DNA from: Moniliophthora roreri
Taxonomy: Eukaryota > Basidiomycota > Agaricomycetes > Agaricales > Marasmiaceae
Assembly (NCBI GenBank): GCA_001466705.2
Contig: LATX02000058.1
Location: 1 to 15,182, forward strand
Direction: 5' to 3'
Length of the DNA: 15,182 nucleotides
The notes beneath the pieces are model-generated. The model worked only from the letters and a program-made list of their open reading frames with translations. It had not been told where the DNA came from and searched no databases. Position 1 is the first letter of the stretch. Every line of letters begins with the position of its first letter. Shown piece after piece: positions 1 to 8,113 of the stretch. The position numbers and the translations under genes are program-made.

Positions 1-50
1 TCCTGCCTGCCCACATAATATAATATTTATTTCCTTCATGCTGAACCTGA

Positions 51-592
51 CATCAGCAAATCATGCAGTTAATGAGCATGGATGATAATCTATTTTGGTC
101 TATACCATGTACAATAATAGACAAAAATGATTTTGGTCAATGATTGTGAAAGAAAATGGGAGAAAATGGGCAGAAATGATTTCGGTCACTAATTATAGGC
201 AAAAATGGAAGAAAATAGATAATCATAAGACCCAATTTTTTTCTGCCTTCTAAAACACAGAGAGAGGGGTCTATATGGTAGAGAGGACTTATTGGTTAAT
301 GTTCTGACTGATAAAAACACTAGCCAAGGCTGGGGGGATGCAGGTTTTCCCTGAATTAGCTGTGGAGGCAAGGGAATATATTGTACTGTGTACACTAACA
401 TGTTATATGGCACTTTGGTACAGTGGTTATGTTGCGGCCCGAGCTTCTGCATTGGCTTACAAAGTAATGCTGGTGTCACTGGTTCGATTCTGCCAGGTGG
501 CAGTATATATTTTCTCTGTCTGGCCGACTCTCATGAAAATGGGTGATCATGGGCGAAATGGATGATAATGGTGGAAATGGGTAATTATGGGC
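51..592 (+). mobile_element. Truncated copy 1 of a repeat element (TIR/SINE-like hybrid)
   Basis: This stretch matches 1390-1960. It starts with the same end motif, CATCAGCAAATCATGCA, and continues through diverged subterminal repeats built on 'gaaaatgg' and 'gagcatg'. From about 241 to 598 it is nearly identical to 1609-1966: by eye one mismatch, at constant offset 1368. The right half of the fuller copy, including its right inverted terminus, is missing. Homology stops at about 598-600, exactly where the Cys/His-rich gene begins. The ORFs inside (338-565 and the reverse-strand ones) recur identically in the other copy and show no domain, so I treat them as non-coding. The class is uncertain: terminal inverted repeats suggest a non-autonomous DNA transposon, the internal A/B boxes a tRNA-derived SINE. 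Confidence 0.6.
416..491 (+). promoter_or_regulatory. Pol III A-box and B-box-like pair inside element copy 1
   Basis: TGGTACAGTGG at 416-426 fits the A-box pattern TRGYNNANNNG, and GGTTCGATTCT at 481-491 fits the B-box pattern GGTTCGANNCY. Their starts are 65 bp apart, somewhat wider than in most tRNAs. The flanks do not form a proper acceptor stem and the T stem is weak, so this is a tRNA-derived internal promoter rather than a functional tRNA. The same pair recurs unchanged at 1784-1859. Confidence 0.45.
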
Positions 593-603
593 AAAATGAA
601 GCC

Positions 604-1182
604 CATGCCAAGCATTGTACCAAGGAAGAATACAATAAACATATGAAAGATCACGAGGAAACCTGTTATGAATGCAAGCACCTTTTTGCAACAGAATCCT
701 GTTTATGATCTGACTTATCCTAGATAACAAGAAAGAAGACTACCCTGGTCAGAACTGTGTCAACCAGTGCAAGAGAGATTGGCTTGCTGATCTCCACTGC
801 AAAGCTATGTGCGTCTTCGTCTCTGTGTCTCTTGGTGCTACCTGTGCCATCTCATCGTAACAACACAGAGATGATTGGAATTGCCTTTGCGCGGCAGAGG
901 ATTTCGCAAAACATATCGACCACTGCACCAAAATTCGGAATTGTCCAGCCGATGGGATTAAGGCAGAACAGGCAGTAAGAAAGCAGCAATGTGGACAATG
1001 TACGTTCTTTCTTTTTTAAAGCGGCGAAAATAGGGGTAGTAGCTGACGGTGCTTCGATTCCAGCTAACAACAACGGTGGTGGCAAAAAGGGTAGCAAACA
1101 TGGCAAAAAGGGTGGCAAAGATGGTGAGGAAGCTGTGCCCAGGTCGCTTCAGAAGGAACGCCGGTCGGTATATCACGTTTAA
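604..1182 (+). CDS. Cys/His-rich zinc-finger-like protein, 5'-truncated, with Gly/Lys-rich tail
   Basis: I do not recognise the family. Splicing three introns gives one open frame to the TAA at 1180-1182. Exons: 604-700, 739-808, 869-999 and 1064-1182. Introns: 701-738 (38 bp, weakest call), 809-868 (GTGCGT..ACAG) and 1000-1063 (GTACGT..CCAG). The protein carries several C2H2/C2HC-like groups: HCTKEEYNKHMKDH, CYECKHLF, QNCVNQCKRDW, CLCAAEDFAKHIDHC and a later CGQ. A basic GGGKKGSKHGKKGGKDG tail follows. The spacing resembles the degenerate zinc-finger arrays common in fungal genomes, so nucleic-acid binding is an inference. The 5' end is lost: the first readable codons directly follow the truncated repeat element, and no start codon or promoter is visible. 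It is probably a gene broken by the element, or a remnant. Confidence 0.5.
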
Positions 1183-1369
1183 CGATTTCTGATTACCCTG
1201 CTCTTCATGGTCTCTACATGAAGGATTATCCCAGTGTAACGGCCCATTTCCTTATACCATATTTAATACACGCCTTTTTTATACGTACGCGTGTCCGTCT
1301 CGTACCTTACCTTTGACTCTTCAGTCAAGTCTCAGCAAGATCACCGCAACACTTACACATTTTCCAAAC
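1183..1369. other. Intergenic, no gene seen
   Basis: About 190 bp between the stop of the Cys/His-rich gene and the next repeat element. It is mixed sequence with a pyrimidine-rich stretch near 1290-1330. I see no ORF, RNA or repeat that I can support. Confidence 0.5.
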
Positions 1370-1389
1370 CATGGTCTATATAGACCATG
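1370..1389. repeat. Perfect 20-bp palindrome at the left edge of element copy 2
   Basis: CATGGTCTATATAGACCATG is its own reverse complement. It lies immediately to the left of the inverted terminus CATCAGCAAATC, so it may be part of the element end or an insertion-site feature. Confidence 0.85.
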
Positions 1390-2112
1390 CATCAGCAAAT
1401 CATGCACCTATTGAGCATGTATTATTATCTATTTTGATCTATATCATGTAAAATAATGCACCAGCATGATTTTGGTCTATGAGCATGAAAGAAAATGGAG
1501 GAAAATGATTTTGAGCAATGAGCATGGGAGAAAATGAGCCGAAATGATTTTGATCACTGAGCATGGGAGAAAATGGAAGAAAATAGAAGATCATAAGACT
1601 CAATTTTTTTCTGCCTTCTAAAACACAGAGAGAGGGATCTATATGGTAGAGAGGACTTATTGGTTAATGTTCTGACTGATAAAAACACTAGCCAAGGCTG
1701 GGGGGATGCAGGTTTTCCCTGAATTAGCTGTGGAGGCAAGGGAATATATTGTACTGTGTACACTAACATGTTATATGGCACTTTGGTACAGTGGTTATGT
1801 TGCGGCCCGAGCTTCTGCATTGGCTTACAAAGTAATGCTGGTGTCACTGGTTCGATTCTGCCAGGTGGCAGTATATATTTTCTCTGTCTGGCCGACTCTC
1901 ATGAAAATGGGTGATCATGGGCGAAATGGATGATAATGGTGGAAATGGGTAATTATGGGCAAAATGAATGATCACCCATTCTGCCCATGATCACTAGGTG
2001 GGGTCTGTTTTCTGCCATTATCAAGGCCAAAATGGGTAATAATGTATTTTGCCCATGATCACCTATTTCAGTCATTTTCTGCCATGATCATTAGGTGTTC
2101 GATTTGCTGATG
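1390..2112 (+). mobile_element. Non-autonomous repeat element, fuller copy 2 (723 bp, TIR-bounded)
   Basis: The left end CATCAGCAAATC (1390-1401) is matched in inverted orientation by GATTTGCTGATG (2101-2112). The similarity continues imperfectly for about 30 bp: the next bases read atgcacctattgagcatg on the left and, inverted, gaacacctaatgatcatg on the right. The left subterminal part carries direct repeats around 'gagcatgggagaaaatgg'. The right part carries their inverted counterparts ('gcccatgatcac', 'ctgccatgatcat'). The core at 1609-1960 is shared with copy 1. There is no transposase inside and no clear target-site duplication (flanks ccatg and attca). A/B-box-like motifs lie at 1784-1794 and 1849-1859. 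This could be a MITE that captured a tRNA-derived SINE, or a SINE nested in a foldback element. Confidence 0.55.
1784..1859 (+). promoter_or_regulatory. Pol III A-box and B-box-like pair inside element copy 2
   Basis: Same TGGTACAGTGG and GGTTCGATTCT motifs as in copy 1, at offset 1368, with no base changes. It is a possible internal promoter of a tRNA-derived module. Confidence 0.45.
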
Positions 2113-2611
2113 ATTCAAGGCATATTCCTACTTGCAAACGACACCAGGTGTCGGACAGTGACCAAGGCTCAATAAAAGAGACTGGCTCTGAAGGAAGGGT
2201 CTCAGGCTCCTCATCTCACATAGTTTGTCCATTCGGGCACAAAAACCCTGCTGACAGTTCTTTTTTTGGCAATCAGGGCCCCTCAGGCCCAATGAGATGT
2301 GCGTTGATGCTATTCAATGTCATCCGATGATATTCAATGAATCTGATGTTTGCCTGATGCTATCCAATGTCCACTTGAATCTCAGCCTCTTTATCTGAAA
2401 CAACTTAGACATGTTACCTATTTTAAAACTGACATGACTGGAAGGACTTAGAGAAAAGATTTAACAAAGCCATTCTATGGTCTGTGTGCTATACAGTATT
2501 CTTGGGCCTCCCCTAAACATTCCTGTGCTCCCCTCTTTCTTCTCAACCACCATCATCTCCCTCTCTTTCCTCCCAACTACCACCACCTCCCCATCTCCCT
2601 GCCATGCCACC
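2113..2611. other. Intergenic, with 15-bp palindrome and CT-rich leader
   Basis: No gene is supported. A short palindrome, CGACACCAGGTGTCG, sits at 2139-2153. Near-repeats of 'gatgctatYcaatgtc' occur around 2305-2370. From 2520 to 2611 the sequence is C/T-rich with 'accaccatc' runs, like a fungal promoter or 5' leader. The 60-codon ORF at 2148-2330 has no supporting features. Confidence 0.45.
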
Positions 2612-2746
2612 ATGGCCCAACAACTTAAAGATATTGGTCACACATTAAAATGGCTTGAGGGCAGATCTTATAGTAGGATTTACTGTTGGTACATGTGTAA
2701 TGGCTTTCATGCAACTACCATCACACAAAATGGCAAGTTGGCATGA
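2612..2746 (+). CDS. Small hypothetical ORF (44 codons)
   Basis: The ATG at 2612 lies in GCCACCATGGCC, an excellent eukaryotic start context, and follows about 90 bp of CT-rich leader. The product begins MAQQLKDIGHTLKWLEGRSY and stops at the TGA at 2744-2746. A GT at 2697 (after the codon for Met at the WYM position) could be a splice donor, so this may be a first exon. There is no recognisable domain, and the coding claim rests only on start context and leader composition. Confidence 0.25.
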   Translation: MAQQLKDIGHTLKWLEGRSYSRIYCWYMCNGFHATTITQNGKLA

Positions 2747-2943
2747 CCTAGAGATTAACGCCCAAGACTCATGATCACCCCCATGAGCAGTCCATGTAGC
2801 CTTATTATAAGTTGGTACACATTTTGTGGAAGTCCGAATTATTAGATGGTCATATAGGTGCGGCATTCACATTCTTATTAAGGCGCAATTATCATAGACT
2901 CATATTTCAGCTGCACAGCCAGTCCATCAGTCATTTTCTTTGA
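2747..2943. other. Intergenic, nothing seen
   Basis: AT-rich sequence between the small ORF and the minisatellite. I found no motif or ORF that I can support. Confidence 0.4.
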
Positions 2944-3880
2944 CATTCAGTCGCCTCAGCTTCATTTCAGCCCCATTTCAGCCCCAATCTTCCGAATATT
3001 CAGTTGCTCGGTCACCCAGAAAATCTACCATTTACTTTCAGCCTGCCCAACCATTCAGTCGCCTTTCAGCCCCACTTGAGCCCCAATCTTCTGAATATTC
3101 AGTTGCTTGGTCACCCAGAAAATCTACCATTCACTTTCAGCCTGCCCCACCATTCAGTCACCTTTCAGCCCCACTTCAGCCCCAATCTTCTGAATATTCA
3201 GTTGCTCGGTCACTCAGAGAATCTACCATTCATTTTCAGCCTGCCCGACCATTCAGTTGCCTTTTAGCTTCATTTCAGCCTACTTTCAACCTCAATCCTC
3301 TGAATATTCAGTCGCTTTAGCTTTCATTGTCAGCCCATTATGATCATTCAGTCGCCTTTCAGCCTCATTTCAGCCCCAATCTTCTGAATATTCAGTTGCT
3401 CAGTCACCCAGAAAATCTACCATTTACTTTCAGCCTGCCCAACCATTCAGTCGCCTTTCAGCCCCACTTCAGCCCCAATCTTCTGAATATTCAGTTGCTT
3501 GGTCACCCAGAAAATCTACCATTTACTTTCAGCCTGCCCAACCATTCAGTTGCCTTTCAGCCCCACTTCAGCCCCAATCTTCCAAATATTCAGTTGCTCA
3601 GTCACCTAGAGAATCTACCATTCATTTTCAGCCTGCCCGACCATTCAGTTGCCTTTCAGCTTACAGCTCCACAGAAACCTTGCTTTCATTTTCAGTGCCC
3701 CAAACATTTAGCTGCCTTTCAGGTTCATTTCAGCACTACTTCTGAATATTCAGTCGTTCTACCTTTCATTTTTAGCTCATCCCAACCATTCAGTCATCTT
3801 TCAGATTCATTTCAGCCCCATTTCCAAATATTCAGTCACTTTAGCTTTCATTTTCAGCCCGTCCTGACCATTCAGGCAAA
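2944..3880 (+). repeat. Minisatellite, 99-bp period, TTCAG-rich
   Basis: Units begin with CATTCAGTYGCC at 2944, 3052, 3151, 3250, 3345, 3444, 3543 and 3642, with degenerate remnants at 3787 and 3869. Spacing is 108, then 99, 99, 95, 99, 99 and 99 bp. Each unit holds smaller TTCAGCC/TTTCAGCCCCA motifs and a 'ggtcacccagaaaatctacc' block. Because 99 is divisible by 3, the array stays open (for example 3327-4154, 275 codons) and encodes a 33-residue repeat. I take the long ORF to be a by-product of the period. A true repetitive protein is not excluded, but no start context, introns or flanking coding signal support it. Confidence 0.85.
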
Positions 3881-3882
3881 GC

Positions 3883-3935
3883 GTCATTTGGCCTCCTGTC
3901 AGCACTACAAACGATCTCAGGTTCGATTCCTGGGG
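3883..3935 (+). repeat. tRNA-derived relic (SINE-like fragment)
   Basis: A strong B box, GGTTCGATTCC (3920-3930), sits in a proper T-arm: CAGG (3918-3921), loop TTCGATT, CCTG (3929-3932). The stem extends further with wobble pairs. About 30 bp upstream, TTGGCCTCCTGTCAGCAC resembles a tRNA D-arm/A-box in which the conserved A is C. The anticodon arm is too short for a tRNA, so I call this a tRNA or SINE remnant. Confidence 0.4.
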
Positions 3936-4342
3936 GTAAATACATCATTCCTCACCAATCAATTGCCTACAGAACGCTCAGAAACACAAATTTCAGCCCA
4001 TGTTGGCACAATCTTTCATTCAGTCTCCCGATTACTCAGTTATTTCTCAAATTCTGCCCAATTTTTAGTTGTACGCTGGATAATCATCGTGTATGGGAGG
4101 CTTCAGATTCATGGCAATACTATCACCTCCTTGTCTTTTTATTTCAGGCTGTAATTATCATTCTAATATAGCTCTATCAAAGTCCAGCACAGCAAGAAAT
4201 CAGTGACTCAGAGATGCACTTACGGATGTAAATTTCTGCTTCCATATGCAGCTTATCATAGTTGATCTAATCTCATGACCCTCCACATGGAACGGGTTCC
4301 TCACAACTACCATCATCTCTTTGTGCAGTACCTGCCAGATCC
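3936..4342. other. Region upstream of the KDZ transposase
   Basis: It contains trailing TTCAG-like motifs up to about 4150 and then unique sequence before the transposase start. I found no clear TATA box, and no terminal inverted repeat that pairs convincingly with sequence after 9283, so the ends of the transposon are not defined. Confidence 0.4.
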
Positions 4343-4736
4343 ATGAATTTGCGCGCTGGCCAAAAGCAAAAGAGGAACAGACAGCTGATTGCAACCGACG
4401 ACCTTCTGGTTCAGTGAGAAACTGCCAGTACCTCCACTGGATCTGGTCGCATCGTGATTGGGACTATCACTACCCGAGAAGTAGAGCGACGGAAACAAGC
4501 ACTGGAACCACAAGCACCACCACCACTACCACCACCACAACAACAACAACCAGGAAATGATACTACCAGCACCACAGCATATAATTCCATAGATCTTGAT
4601 AGTGGAGTTGCTCAGGATGGAGTTGGTATTCAGGAGACCGAGAAGGAGCAAGCTAAGGCCAAGTGTTATGAGGATTCTGTGTGTGTGATGTTAATTATGG
4701 CTCACTGTGTTTAGCTGATCTTATTTGCCAATATAG

Positions 4737-4952
4737 GATGCACTTCTTTTGTCGTGGATGAAGGATTACTGTGAAGAGTACCTTGCGTGAACTTTCTCGA
4801 CAGAAGTTTGTGGTAGACTTTATAATGGACAGTGCCTTCTTTGCCTGACAGCTCCAGCTAACTTCTGCTGTTTGGATTGTTCAGGGCTAGAAATGCTATG
4901 TGAACGCTGCATTCGATTTGAACACTCCCGCCTGCCATTGCATTGTATCGAG
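4737..4952 (+). other. CxC2 zinc-cluster exon of the KDZ transposase
   Basis: Frame starting GAT at 4737. After LLLSWMKDYCEEYLA (a TGA follows at 4788) come Cys pairs in the order QCLLC (from 4830), FCCLDC, LCERC, then FEH and LHCIE. This is the CxxC..CCxxC..CxxC..H..H pattern of the CxC2 cluster associated with KDZ transposases. The flanking introns are 4679-4736 (GTGTGT..ATAG, 58 bp) and 4953-5010 (GTTAGT..GCAG, 58 bp), both phase 0. After the second one the family's 'RW' motif follows directly. The cluster probably binds DNA or chromatin. Confidence 0.85.
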
Positions 4953-6044
4953 GTTAGTGGATCACCTTCAACTGAAAAACCACCCGCGAATAATTGAAGC
5001 ATCAATGCAGCGTTGGAATATCAATCACTTTACTTGTGTAACACCTCAGGAACTCGGAATATGGGTCCATCTTGGCCATCATTCTGGAACCTTCTGTAAC
5101 AATCCAAAAACGGTCAATGATTTTGTGGTAATCAACATAAACGGCATACATGCCATCACCGTTGATTTCTGCGAGTGCACCAAAGTTGGTGAGTGGCCAG
5201 TTTTCCTGTGAGCTACCCACTATGATGGCAGTTTTAGAGCACAGGAACCAGTTACTCAAATTCGGTCTGTGGCCCGCTTCGTACAAGGATCTGCACAGTG
5301 CTGCAACCTTTAATGTCCTGCAAATGTTTCATGTTCTCAATGCTCAAGGACATGTTATGTCAACAGATTTCTATCACTCACTTGTATTGATGACCGATGG
5401 GAATGGGTTGAGAAAGCTTCCGGTATGGATCATGTGTCGGAATAACTTCATAATATCTAACCACCTTTGAAGGATTGGCAACAACAGTTCACTACAATGG
5501 TCTGCAAATGGAGACACATCAAGATGGCTAAACGAGCTGGGAGAGGACATGATCCATCTGGTCTGGAAGGCACACCAAAGGGAAGCATGGCTATCCCCTG
5601 TCGAGCATGCCCACATCCAGGAATCAACCTACCTTCCGAGTGGAAACAGGCCTCTGCTGCTAAAGCATACATAACATCCACATTGATGATGGCAATAAAC
5701 TGAACATCTCACAGTTGGTTATACTCACTAACACTATCAATTAACACCAATTTCAAGCAGAAAGCATGTGCTCGTGCCAATGACTACTGTGATCCTGCTT
5801 TGGGACCTGGCTGGGGTGTATTTGTCCATCAAGAAAAGTACATGAACGAGGTCAAGAAACATACCAGTCAGGATGAGGTTCATTTCATCATTGCTATCCT
5901 CGCTATCTGAACTGATACTCAAACATGCTATATAGATCAGCCATTGTGTTGGATTCTCAGCGATATGGAATGCCAATCACAAGAAGTCGAAGGGCTTGTG
6001 GGCTACTGGCATTGGTGCAGTGACATGTGCATGTCATAAGCTGT

Positions 6045-7087
6045 TTCGTCCGAATGGTATGCCACTAAACGTTTTCCCTCTCTCCATACAGACGGAGGGC
6101 TCATACTGTGATGACGATACCAATGCAACTAAACTGGCATCAGGTACATAAACATGGATTCAATACTCCTCATGAGCCTAGTAGGCAGTTCCATACAATG
6201 GCTGTATGTCTCTTATGACATAGCCTGTCAATGGAAAGTCAATTTCTTTGATTGCATGAAGGAACGACCCAAAGAGTGGCAATTTCCTCGTGAACGCAAC
6301 GTCCAGTTCAAGGTACCTAAGTTTCATCTGCAGGCTCACACTGAGAAATGTTTTGCCCCATACACCTTTGAATATGCCGAAGGTGTTGGTGAAGTTGATG
6401 GCGAAGCACCTGAAAGGACATGGGCAGAACACAATGAGGCATCAAGCTCTCTATCGATGATGTTGGCATGAGCCCGGTTTGATACGTCCGATGACATATG
6501 TAATAGTTGGAATTGAAAGAAGACTATTGCTCTGGGTAAGCATTTTTAGTGATATCATTGTATCCAAGATATTGACCTAATTTGATGACTACAGACGATA
6601 CCTTGCTTAAAAAGTTGATACGAGGCATCTCAAATTTGGTGGTATACACGAGAGCATTCTCGGCATTTATGGATGCATTGAAAGAGCAACACGGTAGGGA
6701 ATTGGTTGACTGGGAGAGGATGGTATGTGAGTGGGAGCAAGCGATGGCAAGGGGTGACTCGGGCAAGGAATGTCCTTATGACCTACCATCCTCTGGTAAG
6801 TTCTTAAGAATTCTATTGGGATAAACACCACTAATTGAACTGCAATCATTACCCTGGCCAAGATCAAGAAAGCACTCACAGACAAGAAGCACAAGCAAGA
6901 GAAAAAAGGGGAGAATGCAGAAGGAATGTCGATGAGCACAATGCTGTCAGAAGCACTGGATATTGAGGAGAACCAGTATGTATCTTGGCAGGCATGCACA
7001 TTTGGGTCTCAACTAATATGTATCGACAGGTGAATTGTAGCAGCAATGGCCTTGCAGTTGAAGCAATCAATATATCAGGAGACTGAC
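6045..7087 (+). repeat. Tandem duplication, copy 1, of the KDZ catalytic core
   Basis: Matches 7089-8113 (offset 1044, falling to 1026 after an 18-bp deletion in copy 2). It ends flush at the N at 7088. The 105-codon core ORF 6154-6471 encodes the same protein as 7198-7515. Copy-specific damage: TGG to TGA at 6514-6516, loss of a 3' splice site (tgcaa instead of tgcag, near 6845), and the 55-bp complemented tract at 6062-6116. Confidence 0.9.
6062..6116 (+). other. 55-bp tract that is the unreversed complement of 7106-7160
   Basis: Reading both copies in the same direction, every one of 55 positions is the Watson-Crick partner of its counterpart (for example ccactaaacgtttt versus ggtgatttgcaaaa). 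Flanks GTATG on the left and ATACC on the right are colinear and identical. The copy-2 version encodes the family motif GDLQKGERY and a splice donor, so copy 1 is the altered one. In copy 2 the tract is bounded by the inverted pair GGTATG/CATACC. Confidence 0.9.
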
Positions 7088-7088
7088 N
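7088..7088. other. Ambiguous base N at the duplication junction
   Basis: A single N lies exactly between the end of copy 1 (7087) and the start of copy 2 (7089). It most likely marks a contig join or gap placeholder. Confidence 0.8.
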
Positions 7089-8113
7089 TTCGTCCGAATG
7101 GTATGGGTGATTTGCAAAAGGGAGAGAGGTATGTCTGCCTCCCGAGTATGACACTACTGCATACCGATGCAACTAAACTGGCATCAGGTACATAAACATG
7201 GATTCAATACTCCTCATGAGCCTAGTAGGCAGTTCCATACAATGGCTGTATGTCTCTTATGACATAGCCTGTCAATGGAAAGTCAATTTCTTTGATTGCA
7301 TGAAGGAACGACCCAAAGAGTGGCAATTTCCTCGCGAACGCAACGTCCAGTTCAAGGTACCTAAGTTTCATCTGCAGGCTCACACTGAGAAATGTTTTGC
7401 CCCATACACCTTTGAATATGCCGAAGGTGTTGGTGAAGTTGATGGCGAAGCACCTGAAAGGACATGGGCAGAACACAATGAGGCATCAAGCTCTCTATCG
7501 ATGATGTTGGCATGAGCCCGGTTTGATATGTCTGATGACATATGTAATAGTTGGAATTGGAAGAAGACTATTGCTCTGGGTAAGCGTTTTTAGCGATATC
7601 ATTGTATCCAAGATATTGACCTAATTTGATGCTTAAAAAGTCAATACGAGGCATCTCAAATTTGGTGGTATACACAAGAGCATTCTCAGCATTTACGGAT
7701 GCATTGAAAGAGCAACACGGTAGGGAATTGGTCGACTGGGAGAGGATGGTACGTGAGTGGGAGCAAGCAATGGCAAGGGATGACTTGGGCAAGGAATGTC
7801 CTTATGACCTACCATCCTCTGGTAAGTTCTCAAGAATTCTATTGGGATAAACACCACTAATTGAACTGCAGTCATTACTCTGGCCAAGATCAAGAAAGCG
7901 CTTGCAGACGAGGAGCACAAGCGAGAGAAAAAAGGGGAGAATGCAGAAGGAACGTCGATGAGCACAATGCTGTCAGAAGCACTGGATATTGAGGAGAACC
8001 AGTATGTATCTTGGCAGGCATGCACATTTGGGTTTCAAATAATATGTATCGACAGGTGAATTGTAGCGGCAATGGCCTCGCAGTCGAAGCAATCAGTATA
8101 TCAGGAGACTGAC
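7089..8113 (+). repeat. Tandem duplication, copy 2, of the KDZ catalytic core
   Basis: This copy keeps the family-like exon ending FRPNGMGDLQKGERY. That exon is spliced through a good intron at 7129-7187 (GTATGT..ATCAG, 59 bp) to the exon with INMDSILL. It lacks 18 bp relative to copy 1 (actacagacgataccttg, between 7631 and 7632), which removes the 3' splice site of the next intron. It retains the acceptor at 7871 that copy 1 has lost. The sequence continues into the C-terminal exons, so this is the copy connected to the gene's 3' end. Confidence 0.9.

Noticed and set aside
416..510. Functional tRNA gene
   Set aside because: A/B boxes are present, but the acceptor and T stems do not pair properly and the spacing is wide.
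338..565. 75-codon ORF repeated identically at 1706-1933
   Set aside because: Its identity follows from the near-identical DNA of the repeat core. It spans tRNA-like boxes and has no domain.
2944..3880. CRISPR array
   Set aside because: Units are near-identical over their whole 99 bp with no unique spacers, and the host is a eukaryote.
3327..4154. 275-codon ORF as a real repetitive protein
   Set aside because: It runs along a 99-bp minisatellite, overlapping frames are also open, and it continues into non-repeat sequence without domain, start context or splice signals.
6057..6091. Small intron (GTATGC..TACAG with a CTAAAC branch) in core copy 1
   Set aside because: These signals arise by coincidence inside the 55-bp complemented tract. 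The matching native sequence in copy 2 is coding there.
6062..6116. Simple inversion of the tract between GGTATG/CATACC
   Set aside because: An inversion would produce the reverse complement. Direct comparison shows the unreversed complement instead.
6469..6471. TGA as a selenocysteine codon in the transposase
   Set aside because: Many other stops exist in the same gene, and the family has a Gly- or Pro-rich stretch here. Decay is the simpler reading.
6178..7476. Reverse-strand ORFs opposite the KDZ core (for example 6178-6432 and 7222-7476)
   Set aside because: They are shadows of the conserved + strand transposase frame.
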